A stretch of DNA of 64,000 nucleotides from Gottfriedia endophytica (GTDB lineage: Bacteria; Bacillota; Bacilli; Bacillales; Bacillaceae_G): positions 401,539-465,538 of the forward strand of contig NZ_JAGIYQ010000002.1 of the NCBI RefSeq assembly GCF_017814275.1, written 5' to 3'. Below the pieces are notes generated by a model. The model was not told where the DNA came from, made no database searches, and saw only the letters and a program-made list of their open reading frames with translations. Position 1 is the stretch's first letter, and each line of letters begins with the position of its first letter. The translations under genes were made by a program, and so were the position numbers. Below, piece by piece: positions 9,671 through 19,092 of this stretch.

Positions 9671-10330
9671 TTAAAACATATATTTATCTCCAATTTTTCT
9701 AGATCTAATTTTTTTTGCTGGTGTACCATAGGCAACTACATATGATTCAATATCTCTAACAACAGTTGATCCAGCGCCGATCACTGTGTGTTCTCCAATT
9801 TTTATCGATTGAATGACTTTTGCTCCCAATGCAATAGCTGTGTAATCTCCAACTTTAACATTTCCACCAATTGTTGAACCTGGAGCACAACTTACGAAAC
9901 TTCCAAGTATACAATCATGATCAACTGAGGAATTTGTATTAATTATACAATGTTCACCTATAATCGTTTCACAATTAACAACACTTCCGGGCAATACAAC
10001 TGTGCCATCTCCAATTTTAACGCTATTACTGATAACTGAAGATGGATCGAGAATCGAAACGAATTTAAAATTAGGAATGATTGTTTTAATTTTCTCAACT
10101 ACTTGTTTTCGAATCCAATTGTCTCCTATTGCTACAACCCCTCCAAAAATCTCATTATTTAAACTTAGGAGGCTCGTTTCATCTCCTAGTACTCTATATC
10201 CACATATTGTTTTAGAAACAGGCTGAAAACTATCAATTACAGCCATAATGCTGAATTCATTTAACTTTTCAACCATATCAATAACAACTTTCGCATGACC
10301 TCCTGATCCAAAAATGACAATTTTCTTCAA
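9671..10330 (-). CDS. NeuD/PglD/EpsM-family sugar O/N-acetyltransferase
   Basis: About 219 aa. N-terminal Rossmann-like domain (IVIFGSGGHAKVVIDMV) and C-terminal left-handed beta-helix of hexapeptide repeats, with the catalytic His in NSSVDHDCILG. This matches PglD/EpsM acetyltransferases that acetylate the 4-amino sugar. TTG at 10330 has AAGGAAG 8 bases upstream. The in-frame GTG at 10339 overlaps that site and is disfavoured. It lies between the two glycosyltransferases. Confidence 0.87.
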   Translation of the reverse strand: MKKIVIFGSGGHAKVVIDMVEKLNEFSIMAVIDSFQPVSKTICGYRVLGDETSLLSLNNEIFGGVVAIGDNWIRKQVVEKIKTIIPNFKFVSILDPSSVISNSVKIGDGTVVLPGSVVNCETIIGEHCIINTNSSVDHDCILGSFVSCAPGSTIGGNVKVGDYTAIALGAKVIQSIKIGEHTVIGAGSTVVRDIESYVVAYGTPAKKIRSRKIGDKYMF

Positions 10331-10452
10331 AATAAGCACTTCCTTATGATGTCCGTTTGATGATATTGGTGATACTAGAATCCTTCCTACTTATTTTTCT
10401 TTTCCAACATTTTTTTAAAACTAAAAAAATTAGACTTTGTGATTAATAGTAC

Positions 10453-11523
10453 TCAAACTATGTCTAATTCCCTATAAACCTTTTCCATTTGCTGCAACAC
10501 TGTTTCGATTGAAAAATAGTCTTCAATTATTTGCCTTCCTACTTCACCATATTGATTTGATAAATCTTCATTACTCATCAAAACGAAACACTTTTTAGCA
10601 ATTTCTTCTCGATTCTTAATAGGTATTAAAAAACCATTTTCGCCATTTGTAACAAGATCTCTATTTCCTCTAATATTTGTTGCGACAACAGGCACCTTCA
10701 TCGCCATCATTTCCATAATTGAACGTGGAAGTCCTTCCCTGATCGATACTAATAATCCAATATCTGTTACACTGAGAATTCTCGGTATATCCTTTCTGAA
10801 TCCTAAACATTTTATAAATTTATCTAAATGCTTTTCTTGAATATACCGTTGAATTCCTTCAAAATTTTCACCAGTTCCAACAAGTAAAATGATAAAATCT
10901 TGCGTTTTTTCTTTAAGAAGTTCACAAGCGTTTACAATATCAATTTGTCTTTTATTATCATTGAATTCTGCAATATGTGTAAGAATCTTTTTATTCTGAT
11001 CTAAACCAAGTTCCAATTTTATCGTTTGTTTATCCTGCGATAAAAACTTTTCGATATTGTAAAGATTTGTATCAAGGCCAACTCCATTTACATAACAGAT
11101 TTTCTTCTCTGAGGCTATCTTATAAGCAATTTTTAAATCATCAAGATTTGTAATAATTATTTTATCTGATTTGAGTGCGGCTATTTTTTCAGTTGCTAAA
11201 TATAATTGGTTCGTAGTCCATTTCCCATTTTCATTAAAATGAAAACCATGTACATTATAGATAACTTTATGAGATTTTGAAGAAGCCAATCTCGTTATAA
11301 ATGAAGAGATTGGAGTATGCAAGTGGAGAATATGATAATCTTTCATAATATTTTTCATTATCTTATATGATTTTAGATTTCCTTTATCGAATAGCTTTCT
11401 ACTAAACGGGACATGATGAATCGTTACACCAAATTCCTCTATTCGACTTACATCACTATTTTCAGTATTAGCTGCAACCCCTACATCATAACCTTTATTC
11501 AAAAAATAACGGATGTGAGGCAT
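10453..11523 (-). CDS. GT4 glycosyltransferase (EpsD-like) whose natural N-terminus is out of frame at an A8 tract
   Basis: 356 aa from the ATG at 11523. It shows GT4 features: LHLHTP, LTHIAEFNDNKRQ, IKCLGFRKDIP, SIREGLPRSIMEMMA with the donor-site Glu, then VVATNIRGN. The first beta strand of the fold is missing from this start. Upstream, in the same frame, the DNA encodes KKVLFVTTIIRTVEAFL, exactly what the family has there. The natural ATG at 11579 reads into eight A's and would stop after seven codons; nine A's would fuse it in frame. This may be a disabled gene, a switchable tract, slippage or a read error. Confidence 0.75.
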   Translation of the reverse strand: MPHIRYFLNKGYDVGVAANTENSDVSRIEEFGVTIHHVPFSRKLFDKGNLKSYKIMKNIMKDYHILHLHTPISSFITRLASSKSHKVIYNVHGFHFNENGKWTTNQLYLATEKIAALKSDKIIITNLDDLKIAYKIASEKKICYVNGVGLDTNLYNIEKFLSQDKQTIKLELGLDQNKKILTHIAEFNDNKRQIDIVNACELLKEKTQDFIILLVGTGENFEGIQRYIQEKHLDKFIKCLGFRKDIPRILSVTDIGLLVSIREGLPRSIMEMMAMKVPVVATNIRGNRDLVTNGENGFLIPIKNREEIAKKCFVLMSNEDLSNQYGEVGRQIIEDYFSIETVLQQMEKVYRELDIV

Positions 11524-11583
11524 TAAAAATGCCTCAACTGTCCTAATAATTGTTGTTACAAATAAAACTTTTTTTTCATACCC

Positions 11584-12870
11584 TCACCCGCTCCTCTCTT
11601 TTTTACCTATAAATTTATAAGTAATTAGAGGTAGTAATAAAGTAAGGGCAGCTAAACGATATCGATAAATTGAACCAATATTTGGCAAACTAAATGATAC
11701 AGCTATAAAAATCGAGAATGCATACAAAAATATTAGTTTTCCGGTCTTTTCAATTAAAATGAGTTTACGATTTTTCCATATAATGAAATACAGAAAATAC
11801 CAGAAGATCATCTCAAATGTAGATAATAAATAGATTTTCTGACCAGCACTTATTAATTGACCTGGAAATGGTGCAAGAATTGAAAAAGGTAGTTCGACTA
11901 ACCATCTTATTTGAGGAGGAAACATTGTAACCAGTTTTATTCCTCCACTTCCCTGCAAAGCAATTTCATTTATTTGATTAACACCTTCTTGTGATGTAGC
12001 ATGACCAAACGCGTTTACAATGATGTTGCCTGCTGAGGTGGTACTAAAAATAATAATGCCCATTACGATGATAATGATATTTCTTAAAAAGTTACTTTTA
12101 CCTTTATAAAATTGGAAACCTATATTAATCATGATCGGTAAAGCAATAGCCAATAAAAATTGAGGACGTAAAGAGCTGACAATGAGAATACCGCAAACAC
12201 CAAGAAGTGAATCTTTTAGATCTATTTTCTTTTCACTGATGCCTAAAATTAAAAATCCAGATAAGACCATGCCAAGTGTTACAAGTGAGTCTTTTAATAA
12301 TGAGACGGACCAAAACGCTGCACTCGGAAACAAACACCATAATAAAGCTGCATTTACTCCAACCTTCCGACCACCAACACGGTTGGCTAGTTCATATATT
12401 AGCGGAATAATTAGAACTGAAGCTCCCAAATTAATTAGTTGAGGAATATTCATATCAGGTCCAAAAAGATTATATAGATACGCTACAAAAACAGTATAAG
12501 ATAGATTCCCTTCAAGAGCTTGTAGCCATGAATGTGAATGAATTGCTTTTACCGCATCCCCATTATAAGCATACGCATCTACATCTCCTGGAAAAAAACC
12601 GTCCAGACCAAGGTGATATGAATAGATCTTTAATACAATTAATATTAAAATTCTAAAAGACAATCCAAATAAAATAATTTTTATAACACTTTTAGGATGT
12701 TTAAATAACATCGATAGTAAAACCGCTAATAAAAAAGTGATTAAAACAATGAGCAAATAATAGTTGATTGTTAAATTATTCAAGGCTACAAAAGCCCCAA
12801 TTAAAACTGCACTGAGACTCAAAAACAAAAACCAAAGTATCTTTTGAATTACAGAATTTGTAAGTGGCAT
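11584..12870 (-). CDS. Multi-pass membrane protein, candidate polysaccharide polymerase or GT-C glycosyltransferase
   Basis: 428 aa with about 10-11 hydrophobic segments. The first large loop contains FFPGDVDAYAYNGDAV, an acidic extracytoplasmic loop as in GT-C enzymes (ArnT/PMT-like). The locus has no other Wzy candidate, so it is the best one for the polymerase. Its ATG follows the flippase stop codon with no gap (TAAATG), indicating coupling. The TGA at its end is 4 bases before the natural ATG of the GT4 gene. Confidence 0.65.
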   Translation of the reverse strand: MPLTNSVIQKILWFLFLSLSAVLIGAFVALNNLTINYYLLIVLITFLLAVLLSMLFKHPKSVIKIILFGLSFRILILIVLKIYSYHLGLDGFFPGDVDAYAYNGDAVKAIHSHSWLQALEGNLSYTVFVAYLYNLFGPDMNIPQLINLGASVLIIPLIYELANRVGGRKVGVNAALLWCLFPSAAFWSVSLLKDSLVTLGMVLSGFLILGISEKKIDLKDSLLGVCGILIVSSLRPQFLLAIALPIMINIGFQFYKGKSNFLRNIIIIVMGIIIFSTTSAGNIIVNAFGHATSQEGVNQINEIALQGSGGIKLVTMFPPQIRWLVELPFSILAPFPGQLISAGQKIYLLSTFEMIFWYFLYFIIWKNRKLILIEKTGKLIFLYAFSIFIAVSFSLPNIGSIYRYRLAALTLLLPLITYKFIGKKERSG

Positions 12871-14328
12871 TTATTCACCTAACTTTCCCACTTTGTTTTT
12901 TATATAATAGATTACCTTTTTACGTAATGTGATAAGGAGGGAAATATGATAAGAAGCAATGAATATAAAAATCAAATAACTCACTAAATAGATGAAGAGA
13001 TTGGCCAGATAATTTAGATGAAACTCACTAATAAAAAATAGTAAACAAACCATGGTTAGAAATGGATACATAACTAAAGCAGCTTGAGAAAAATATGCTA
13101 AAACTGTTTCTCCCATATCCCTAAAACAAAACCACATCATCACCATTGGATAAACTGAGTATGAAATTGCTGTTCCTAGGGCAACTCCCCATATATTAAA
13201 TCCTAATTTTATAAAAATAAGGTTTAAAACGACATTGAGAAAGACAGAAGCTAATAGAACATAAAAGTACGTCCAAACTTTTTTAACAACAGTGTGATAG
13301 TGCGCAAACAAGGTTGCCCAAATTAAAAAAAACATTCCAATAATAATCAGTTTAGCTGCTGCAATGCCGCCAACATAGTCCGGCATAAATACCTTTATAA
13401 AAGAAGGAAACATAAAATAGATTGTTCCTAATATAATGGGACTAAAAAAAGATAGATAAATAGTCGGAATTACAATAATCGATTTTAATGCAGTCTTATT
13501 TCCACTTTCTCCATACTTATAACTAATCTTCGGATACATAATTTGGTGAAATACACCAGGTAAAACCATAATTCCCTGATAAATAAAAGCCACGATGCCA
13601 TAGTGGCCAACCGAAACAGAACCATAGAAATGAAAAATTAATATCCGATCAACCGTTGTAAATACATTTAATAATATCCCAATTAAAGTAATGGGGATTC
13701 CATATAACAACATGCCTTTAAAAATCTTCCAGTCCCACTTTATCTTGATCTTATACGATAACTTCAAACGACTGTATAATATCGCAACACTGTTCCCAAC
13801 TAATACCCCTAAAAATAAACCATATATTCCAAAAGTCATTGCAAAAATTGCCATTAGTACATATTGTAAAGACCCAATAATCAATTGAAAAATTGCCACA
13901 ATGTTAAATTGCTGTGTAGTTAAAAATAAATGATTATGGTATAAAGCTAAATTTTGAAGTGGGACAAGCAGTATAGCAATAATACTTATCACTTTATCAA
14001 AACTAGACAATGGTGATAAAAGAATTATAAAGACTCCAACAATAGCGATACACGATGAAAAGATCATCCAAGTAAAGACAATACTTCGAACATTTTTAAC
14101 CTGGTTATATTTTTTTTGACCTAATAATTGAGGAATTTCTCGGCTAAAACCATCTAAAATACCGAGTTGCAAATAATACCCATAAGTTAAAATCAATGAA
14201 AATATAAGCCATACTCCATAATCTCTTGGGCCAAGGATATTTCTCATCCATATACCTGTTACAAATGAAACGATTGCTGATAATGCTGTTACAAAAAAAA
14301 GAATGTAAGCATCTTTAATAAGACGCAT
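12871..14328 (-). CDS. Wzx-type polysaccharide flippase (MOP/PST family)
   Basis: 485 aa, about 14 transmembrane segments, the usual size of oligosaccharide flippases. The N-terminal stretch with GIWMRNILGPRDYGVW and LGILDGFSREIPQLLG is typical of the PST branch. It would move undecaprenyl-linked repeat units across the membrane. It is directly coupled to the downstream membrane protein. Confidence 0.87.
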   Translation of the reverse strand: MRLIKDAYILFFVTALSAIVSFVTGIWMRNILGPRDYGVWLIFSLILTYGYYLQLGILDGFSREIPQLLGQKKYNQVKNVRSIVFTWMIFSSCIAIVGVFIILLSPLSSFDKVISIIAILLVPLQNLALYHNHLFLTTQQFNIVAIFQLIIGSLQYVLMAIFAMTFGIYGLFLGVLVGNSVAILYSRLKLSYKIKIKWDWKIFKGMLLYGIPITLIGILLNVFTTVDRILIFHFYGSVSVGHYGIVAFIYQGIMVLPGVFHQIMYPKISYKYGESGNKTALKSIIVIPTIYLSFFSPIILGTIYFMFPSFIKVFMPDYVGGIAAAKLIIIGMFFLIWATLFAHYHTVVKKVWTYFYVLLASVFLNVVLNLIFIKLGFNIWGVALGTAISYSVYPMVMMWFCFRDMGETVLAYFSQAALVMYPFLTMVCLLFFISEFHLNYLANLFIYLVSYLIFIFIASYHISLLITLRKKVIYYIKNKVGKLGE

Positions 14329-14394
14329 TAGCCTTAAGTCTCCTTAACAGTTTTGATAAATTAACAAAGTAACGATTTCAAAACTCCTTCTATT

Positions 14395-15042
14395 TTATAA
14401 TGACTTTTCCAAATCATTAGATTTTAATTTTTCACGATTTTTCTTAATGTTATTAGTTAACAGAGTAATCCAAATTGAAACGATAAATGAAATGACAAAT
14501 GTGATACCCATTATTAACATAGGTTTAGGGCTAACAGGGCTTGAATCAACAGAAGCTTTATTCATTACTTTTACATTGCTTACTTTAAGATTCATAAGAC
14601 TTCTAATATTTCCGTCAAAAGAATCTGCAATGGCATTCGCAATTAGTGAGGCCTTCGTAGTATCCGAATCCTTTACAATAAGCTCAAATACCTGTGAATT
14701 TTCAATATGATTAACAGAAAGATTATTCTCGTTAATTTTAATGTCATAGCCATCATCATTTAATGATGTTTGCGCATCACTAATAATGTTAGGACTTAAT
14801 AGAATATCTTGATATGTCGTAACTAATTTCACTGAATCATCAATTGAAAGAGGTGTAGTATCCCTTGTCTGTTGTTGACCACTTATTAGCAAATTCACCT
14901 TTGCCTGATAAATAGGTGTAATCATAAAATACGTTATGCCCGCACTTGTCAATACTGCAACTACTGTTATTACAAGCACCATCCAAAACCGCTTAAAAAT
15001 TATTTGAAAGAAACTACTAATATTAAGAATTTCTTCGCTCAT
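14395..15042 (-). CDS. Wzz/YveK chain-length determinant-like protein
   Basis: 215 aa. Two transmembrane helices (about 17-38 and 178-199) frame an extracytoplasmic domain, as in Gram-positive CapA/EpsA co-polymerases. Pro-rich KASVDSSPVSPKPM precedes TM2. No cytoplasmic tyrosine kinase (EpsB/CapB) or phosphatase gene is adjacent, which is unusual. It is the first gene after a terminator, so it likely has its own promoter within 15.05-15.2 kb. Confidence 0.85.
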   Translation of the reverse strand: MSEEILNISSFFQIIFKRFWMVLVITVVAVLTSAGITYFMITPIYQAKVNLLISGQQQTRDTTPLSIDDSVKLVTTYQDILLSPNIISDAQTSLNDDGYDIKINENNLSVNHIENSQVFELIVKDSDTTKASLIANAIADSFDGNIRSLMNLKVSNVKVMNKASVDSSPVSPKPMLIMGITFVISFIVSIWITLLTNNIKKNREKLKSNDLEKSL

Positions 15043-15202
15043 TTTTTTCTTCCTTTCCTAAATTAAGACTAAACTCTTGATTATCGTATGAAGTAATGAA
15101 TTCTTGGTTGCATGTCCAAAGTATTATTTGTATTTTAATAGTTTACTATCACTATTTTTATCTGAACAAATTCCTTTTTCATAACGACTCTTTTTTTAAT
15201 AT

Positions 15203-15242
15203 AAAAAACCAGTGTGCTTCAGAATACTGAAACACACTGGTT
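15203..15242 (-). terminator. Terminator of the sugar transferase gene
   Basis: AACCAGTGTG (15207-15216) pairs with CACACTGGTT (15233-15242). On the minus strand it ends in TTTTTTAT. It overlaps the stop codon and separates this gene from the Wzz gene. Confidence 0.88.
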
Positions 15243-15837
15243 ATTCTTGTTTATTTCCTTTAAATTTTTCATATGTTGCTTTCCCATGTTGATTGATATC
15301 TTTCGGTAAGAACACTCTTAGAATAGTGATCAAAATAATTTTTATATCAAGTAAAAAAGTACGATGATCGATATACCATATATCCAGTTTGAACTTCTCA
15401 CTCCAGCTGATTGCATTTCTTCCATTTATTTGTGACCACCCGGTGATACCTGGTCTTACTTCAAACCGTCTTAGCTGCTCCTGATTATATAATGGCATAT
15501 ATTCCATTAAAAGCGGTCTTGGCCCTACAAAACTCATATCCCCTTTAATAACATTAAATAATTGCGGCAATTCATCTAAGCTATGACGTCTAATAAACTT
15601 ACCAAAGAATGTTAACCTCTTTTCATCGGATAAAAGCTCCTGATTACTATCTCTACTATTTGTCATTGTACGAAACTTATAAATATAAAAGGGCTTACCA
15701 TTCATACCAGCACGCAATTGTTTAAATAGAATTGGAGAACCCATTTTGAATCGAATTGCTACTGCAATAATCAATAAAATTGGAGATATAACAAATAGAA
15801 GACATAAGGCAGAAAAAAAATCAAAAACACGTTTCAC
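15241..15837 (-). CDS. Bacterial sugar transferase (EpsL/PglC-type phosphoglycosyl transferase)
   Basis: About 198 aa, the size of small PGTs. The N-terminal membrane hairpin KRVFDFFSALCLLFVISPIL, then FKQLRAG, YKFRTM, the catalytic Asp-Glu in RRHSLDELPQLFNV, VGPRPLL and RPGITGWSQINGRN. It transfers phospho-sugar from a UDP-sugar (probably UDP-diNAcBac-like) to undecaprenyl phosphate and starts the repeat unit. GTG at 15837 has AAAGAGGAG 6 bases upstream; the longer open frame to 15903 lacks such a site. Confidence 0.9.
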   Translation of the reverse strand: MKRVFDFFSALCLLFVISPILLIIAVAIRFKMGSPILFKQLRAGMNGKPFYIYKFRTMTNSRDSNQELLSDEKRLTFFGKFIRRHSLDELPQLFNVIKGDMSFVGPRPLLMEYMPLYNQEQLRRFEVRPGITGWSQINGRNAISWSEKFKLDIWYIDHRTFLLDIKIILITILRVFLPKDINQHGKATYEKFKGNKQE

Positions 15838-16020
15838 TAATAACTCCTCTTTCACTATCAAAATAATATAAATACACCTTTTACCATTTTTTAGGTGCTC
15901 CAAATCAATATATGAAAAGACATTTTAATCGTTCCAATTGAAATAGAAGAAAAAACAGCGTTAGCTGATAGAATAAACACCCTATCATTCCTCTAACTTT
16001 GTTCTATAGTAATTTACTTT

Positions 16021-16056
16021 CAAAATAAAAAGATCAAACCATATGATTTGATCTTT
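16021..16056 (-). terminator. Terminator of the yerB gene
   Basis: AAAGATCAAA (16029-16038) pairs with TTTGATCTTT (16047-16056). T-rich on the minus-strand exit side. Confidence 0.85.
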
Positions 16057-16085
16057 CAATTTGCTACAAAAACAATTTTTCACTT

Positions 16086-17111
16086 TTATTTAACTGTCAC
16101 ATCTTTTAAAGCAGGGACAACATTAATCCAAGTTTGCCCTGGTAAAAAGTCTACCTCTTTTCCTTCCATGTCAAAAGGAAGAATTCGGCCATTCACATTT
16201 TTCCAATGAATTTTTTTCATCATTCCTTCAGTTACAAAATAGCCATTCCCACCACTTTGTAAGTCAATCGAGCGACGTCCATGTGAATCGATTATTTTAT
16301 GTTTTGCCTCAACAATTAAGATATTTTTTATTTCTAATTCCTTTTTCGTTTCAGCATCTGACGCAATTACACCTTTTTGAATTCGCTGAAACTGTTTTTG
16401 AGATTCATTATATTTGTAAGTTACATTATTATAAGGATCATATGAATATTTAATAAAAACTTGCGCTACTTTTTCCCAAGTCGAATCATAATTTATGGCT
16501 TGATGGAGAAAAAACAGTGGTATAACATTTTCAGAAAATGAATAATGTTTTTTAGCGACGCCTTTTTCGATTCCCTCTTTATAAATATATGAATTGTGAG
16601 GTGCACGTCTGTGATGATCACGTTTAAATAATGTACCATCATAAAATAGACCATTCAAAGCATCTATTTCACCGGCATCCATCATTGCCTTTGCTTGTGG
16701 ACTATTACCGTGACAAATATACAAAGCATGGTATCCATTGGCTAGTTTTATGTAATATTCCCTAGCACTTCTAACTGGACCGATTCTTTCAGGCAAGTTA
16801 TTTTGAAAAATAGCTAATAATCGTGTTATATCTCCTTCTGCTAAAAGCTCATAAACTACATCTGCTTTTGATAGACCACTTTGTGGCCTTGCCAAATGAT
16901 GATTGTTTACCATAACAGCTACAGGCCTTTGATTACTAACTGCATTGACTGGTTCACCATTTAATGGTGCATAAGCTTGAACAGTCTTCTCCTCCTTAGG
17001 TTTTTGACTCACTTCCTTTTCTTTAGGCTTGCTGACCACTTTTTGATTCCCATGGCTACATCCTCCAAAAACTAAACCAATTCCCATTATTAACAGCATT
17101 AATTTTTTCAT
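16086..17111 (-). CDS. yerB: DUF3048 lipoprotein YerB
   Basis: 341 aa. A lipoprotein signal MKKLMLLIMGIGLVFGGC with Cys18 is followed by a Lys/Glu-rich linker, then the DUF3048 region (RPVAVMVNNHHLARPQSGL, ERIGPVRSAREYYIKLA). YerB family, extracytoplasmic, function not established. The gene stands alone between its own terminator and a 480-base gap that contains repeat A2. Confidence 0.85.
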   Translation of the reverse strand: MKKLMLLIMGIGLVFGGCSHGNQKVVSKPKEKEVSQKPKEEKTVQAYAPLNGEPVNAVSNQRPVAVMVNNHHLARPQSGLSKADVVYELLAEGDITRLLAIFQNNLPERIGPVRSAREYYIKLANGYHALYICHGNSPQAKAMMDAGEIDALNGLFYDGTLFKRDHHRRAPHNSYIYKEGIEKGVAKKHYSFSENVIPLFFLHQAINYDSTWEKVAQVFIKYSYDPYNNVTYKYNESQKQFQRIQKGVIASDAETKKELEIKNILIVEAKHKIIDSHGRRSIDLQSGGNGYFVTEGMMKKIHWKNVNGRILPFDMEGKEVDFLPGQTWINVVPALKDVTVK

Positions 17112-17224
17112 AGAAATCCTCGCATTTTGTCATTATTTTCTTGTATTGTAATGGATTTTTGGTAATTTACACAATAATATTATTGAATTTTCTAAAATAT
17201 TATTTTAAATTTAAACTTTTTAAT

Positions 17225-17446
17225 TGGCTCTTTTTTTTAGATTGTTGCCTTAGTTTTTGTGAATTTTATGACAGAAGTTGATTGGAATGGAAGGGTGCCA
17301 AGGCTTCTGTGGGAGATGCGAGAAGGCTGAGACCCCACAGGAGCGTATGCGACGAGGAGACTCAGCTCACGCCCCTAGGAAAGCGGGCATCCTGGAGTGG
17401 AAATCGACTTACACATTCTGAACCAACAATGTATACGAAAACAACC
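17225..17446 (-). repeat. Family A repeat, copy A2 (reverse orientation)
   Basis: 222-bp element fully inverted relative to A1. It begins GGCTCTTTTTTTTAGATTGTTG and ends CAACAATGTATACGAAAACAACC, so both terminal repeats are recognisable. The core carries ACCCCACAGGAGCG and GACGAGGAGACTCAGC. The rest of the 17.1-17.6 kb gap is AT-rich without a gene. Confidence 0.85.
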
Positions 17447-17592
17447 TTTTAATTATATTCCACCTAATTTTAAAATAAATTCCATAATCACTAATTTTTA
17501 CAAATAAATGATTATAAAAAATTCCAGTTATTAAAGGAAAATTACTCTAATTAAAGAAATAATAAATTATAAAAATTATAGGAGTACGATCC

Positions 17593-18051
17593 ATGGAAAA
17601 AAGACACGAAGTTCTTTTTAATCAATTAAATGAGTATCGAAATGCATTATTGATGGGAATTGACACCATTACGGAAGAAGAAGCTGATCTTATCCCTAAT
17701 GCGTTTAACAATAACATTCGTTGGAACGTGGGACATATCTTTTTAGACCAATATTTGTGGATTCAACATTTGACTAAAGAGCCAATCAACCTACCGTCTG
17801 ACTTTAATGACTGGTTTGGATTTGGTACAAGTCCATCTGATTGGAAAACAACACCACCTACTTTAGAAGAATTAAAGCAATTACTTACTAAGCAACAATT
17901 ATTTATTCGTGAAACATACGGAAACCGATTAGAAGAAGAGTTTTCTCCAACTGAGTCTGGAATGCACACTATTGCACAAGTATTAGTGCGTACAATCTTT
18001 CATGAAGGTATACATATTGCAAATATACAAGCGATTAGACGGTTTATTTAA
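17593..18051 (+). CDS. DinB-like domain protein
   Basis: 152 aa, four-helix DinB/YfiT-like fold. The likely metal His residues are in WNVGHIFLDQYLW and FHEGIHIANIQAIRR. Such proteins include thiol S-transferases (bacillithiol-type) and damage-induced proteins; the substrate is not evident. GGAG precedes the ATG. A HAD hydrolase gene follows 22 bases later, probably in one operon. Confidence 0.82.
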   Translation: MEKRHEVLFNQLNEYRNALLMGIDTITEEEADLIPNAFNNNIRWNVGHIFLDQYLWIQHLTKEPINLPSDFNDWFGFGTSPSDWKTTPPTLEELKQLLTKQQLFIRETYGNRLEEEFSPTESGMHTIAQVLVRTIFHEGIHIANIQAIRRFI

Positions 18052-18073
18052 CAAATAATAGGGAGCAACAATT

Positions 18074-18856
18074 ATGATTAAAGCGATTATTTTTGATTTG
18101 GACGATACCATTCTATGGGATCAAAAAAGTGTAAAGGAAGCTTTTGTAGCTACGTGTCTAGTTGCTAGCCAAAAGTATGATATTGATCCTTCAGTACTAG
18201 AAAAAGCGGTACGTGAAGAAGCAAAAAAATTATACTCGTCATATGATACATTTGGATTTACTCAACTGATTGGTATTAACCCTTTTGAAGGACTATGGGG
18301 AAATTTTATTGATGATGAAGAGAATTTTAAAAAATTAAGGGAAATAGTTCCTGCTTATCGGAGTGAAGCTTGGACAAGAGGATTAAAAAGAGTAGGTATA
18401 AATGATCCCTTATTTGGACAGGAATTAGGTGAACTTTTTCCAGTTGAACGTCGTAATAAACCTTTCATCTATGATGATACATTTGAAGTTTTAGACGCCT
18501 TAAATAATCATTATAAACTTTTACTTTTAACAAACGGATCTCCAGATTTACAAAAAACAAAACTAGACATTACTCCAGAATTGATTCCTTATTTTGATCA
18601 TATTATCATTTCTGGTACATATGGAAAAGGCAAACCACATCCATCCATTTTCGAGCATGCTTTAAGTCAATTATCAATTAACAAAGATGAAGTTCTAATG
18701 GTTGGTGATAATTTAATGACTGATATTCTTGGAGCCAATCAAGTTGGAATTAAATCTGTTTGGATTAATCGTCATGACAAGACTTATAAAGAAGTTGTAC
18801 CTACATTCGAAATTTCCAATCTAAAAGAGCTGATTCCTTTATTAGAATCCTTTTAA
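18074..18856 (+). CDS. HAD-superfamily hydrolase
   Basis: 260 aa with all four HAD motifs: FDLDDTILW (nucleophile Asp and acid Asp), LLTNGSPD, the Lys in GKGKPHP, and MVGDNLMTDILGA. A helical cap sits between motifs I and II (about 20-130), so it is a C1-capped phosphatase acting on a small phosphoester. It resembles YsaA-type Bacillaceae phosphatases in length, but the substrate is unknown. Confidence 0.87.
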   Translation: MIKAIIFDLDDTILWDQKSVKEAFVATCLVASQKYDIDPSVLEKAVREEAKKLYSSYDTFGFTQLIGINPFEGLWGNFIDDEENFKKLREIVPAYRSEAWTRGLKRVGINDPLFGQELGELFPVERRNKPFIYDDTFEVLDALNNHYKLLLLTNGSPDLQKTKLDITPELIPYFDHIIISGTYGKGKPHPSIFEHALSQLSINKDEVLMVGDNLMTDILGANQVGIKSVWINRHDKTYKEVVPTFEISNLKELIPLLESF

Positions 18857-18874
18857 GACAATTTTCTAAAAGAC

Positions 18875-18920
18875 AAAGTGTGTACTAAATACTTGGTATT
18901 TGTACACACTTTTTATTTTT
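18875..18920 (+). terminator. Terminator of the DinB-HAD operon
   Basis: AAAGTGTGTAC (18875-18885) pairs with GTACACACTTT (18902-18912) with an inner AAATAC/GTATTT stem; TTTTTATTTTTTT follows. Confidence 0.88.
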
Positions 18921-18963
18921 TTCATTCTTACATTTTTTAATTAAACTTCACATCAACAAATGA

Positions 18964-19092
18964 TTAATGTTTTTTTTGTTTTTTACGTGAAGACGACACT
19001 TGAATTCCAGTCTCAGATGTAGTTGTTCCTTGGCCTTCAACGTTTGGTGATCCTAAACCAGCTTTAGAGCGATCTTTTTTAATTTTACCCAT
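18964..19092 (-). CDS. Small basic protein, YuzL-like
   Basis: 42-aa protein starting MGKIKKDRSKAGLGSPNVEG and ending in a Lys-rich tail (RKKQKKH). The ATG at 19092 has GGAGGTG 6 bases upstream, which supports real translation. The SKAG...VEGQGTTT pattern matches my memory of the YuzL family, short basic proteins of unknown function in spore formers. Charge and size suggest a nucleic-acid-associated or spore-associated protein; that is inference. Confidence 0.7.
   Translation of the reverse strand: MGKIKKDRSKAGLGSPNVEGQGTTTSETGIQVSSSRKKQKKH

Noticed and set aside
11523..11579. Non-ATG start codon to extend the GT4 ORF in frame
   Set aside because: Between the in-frame TGA and 11523 only ATT codons could serve, with no ribosome site at proper distance.
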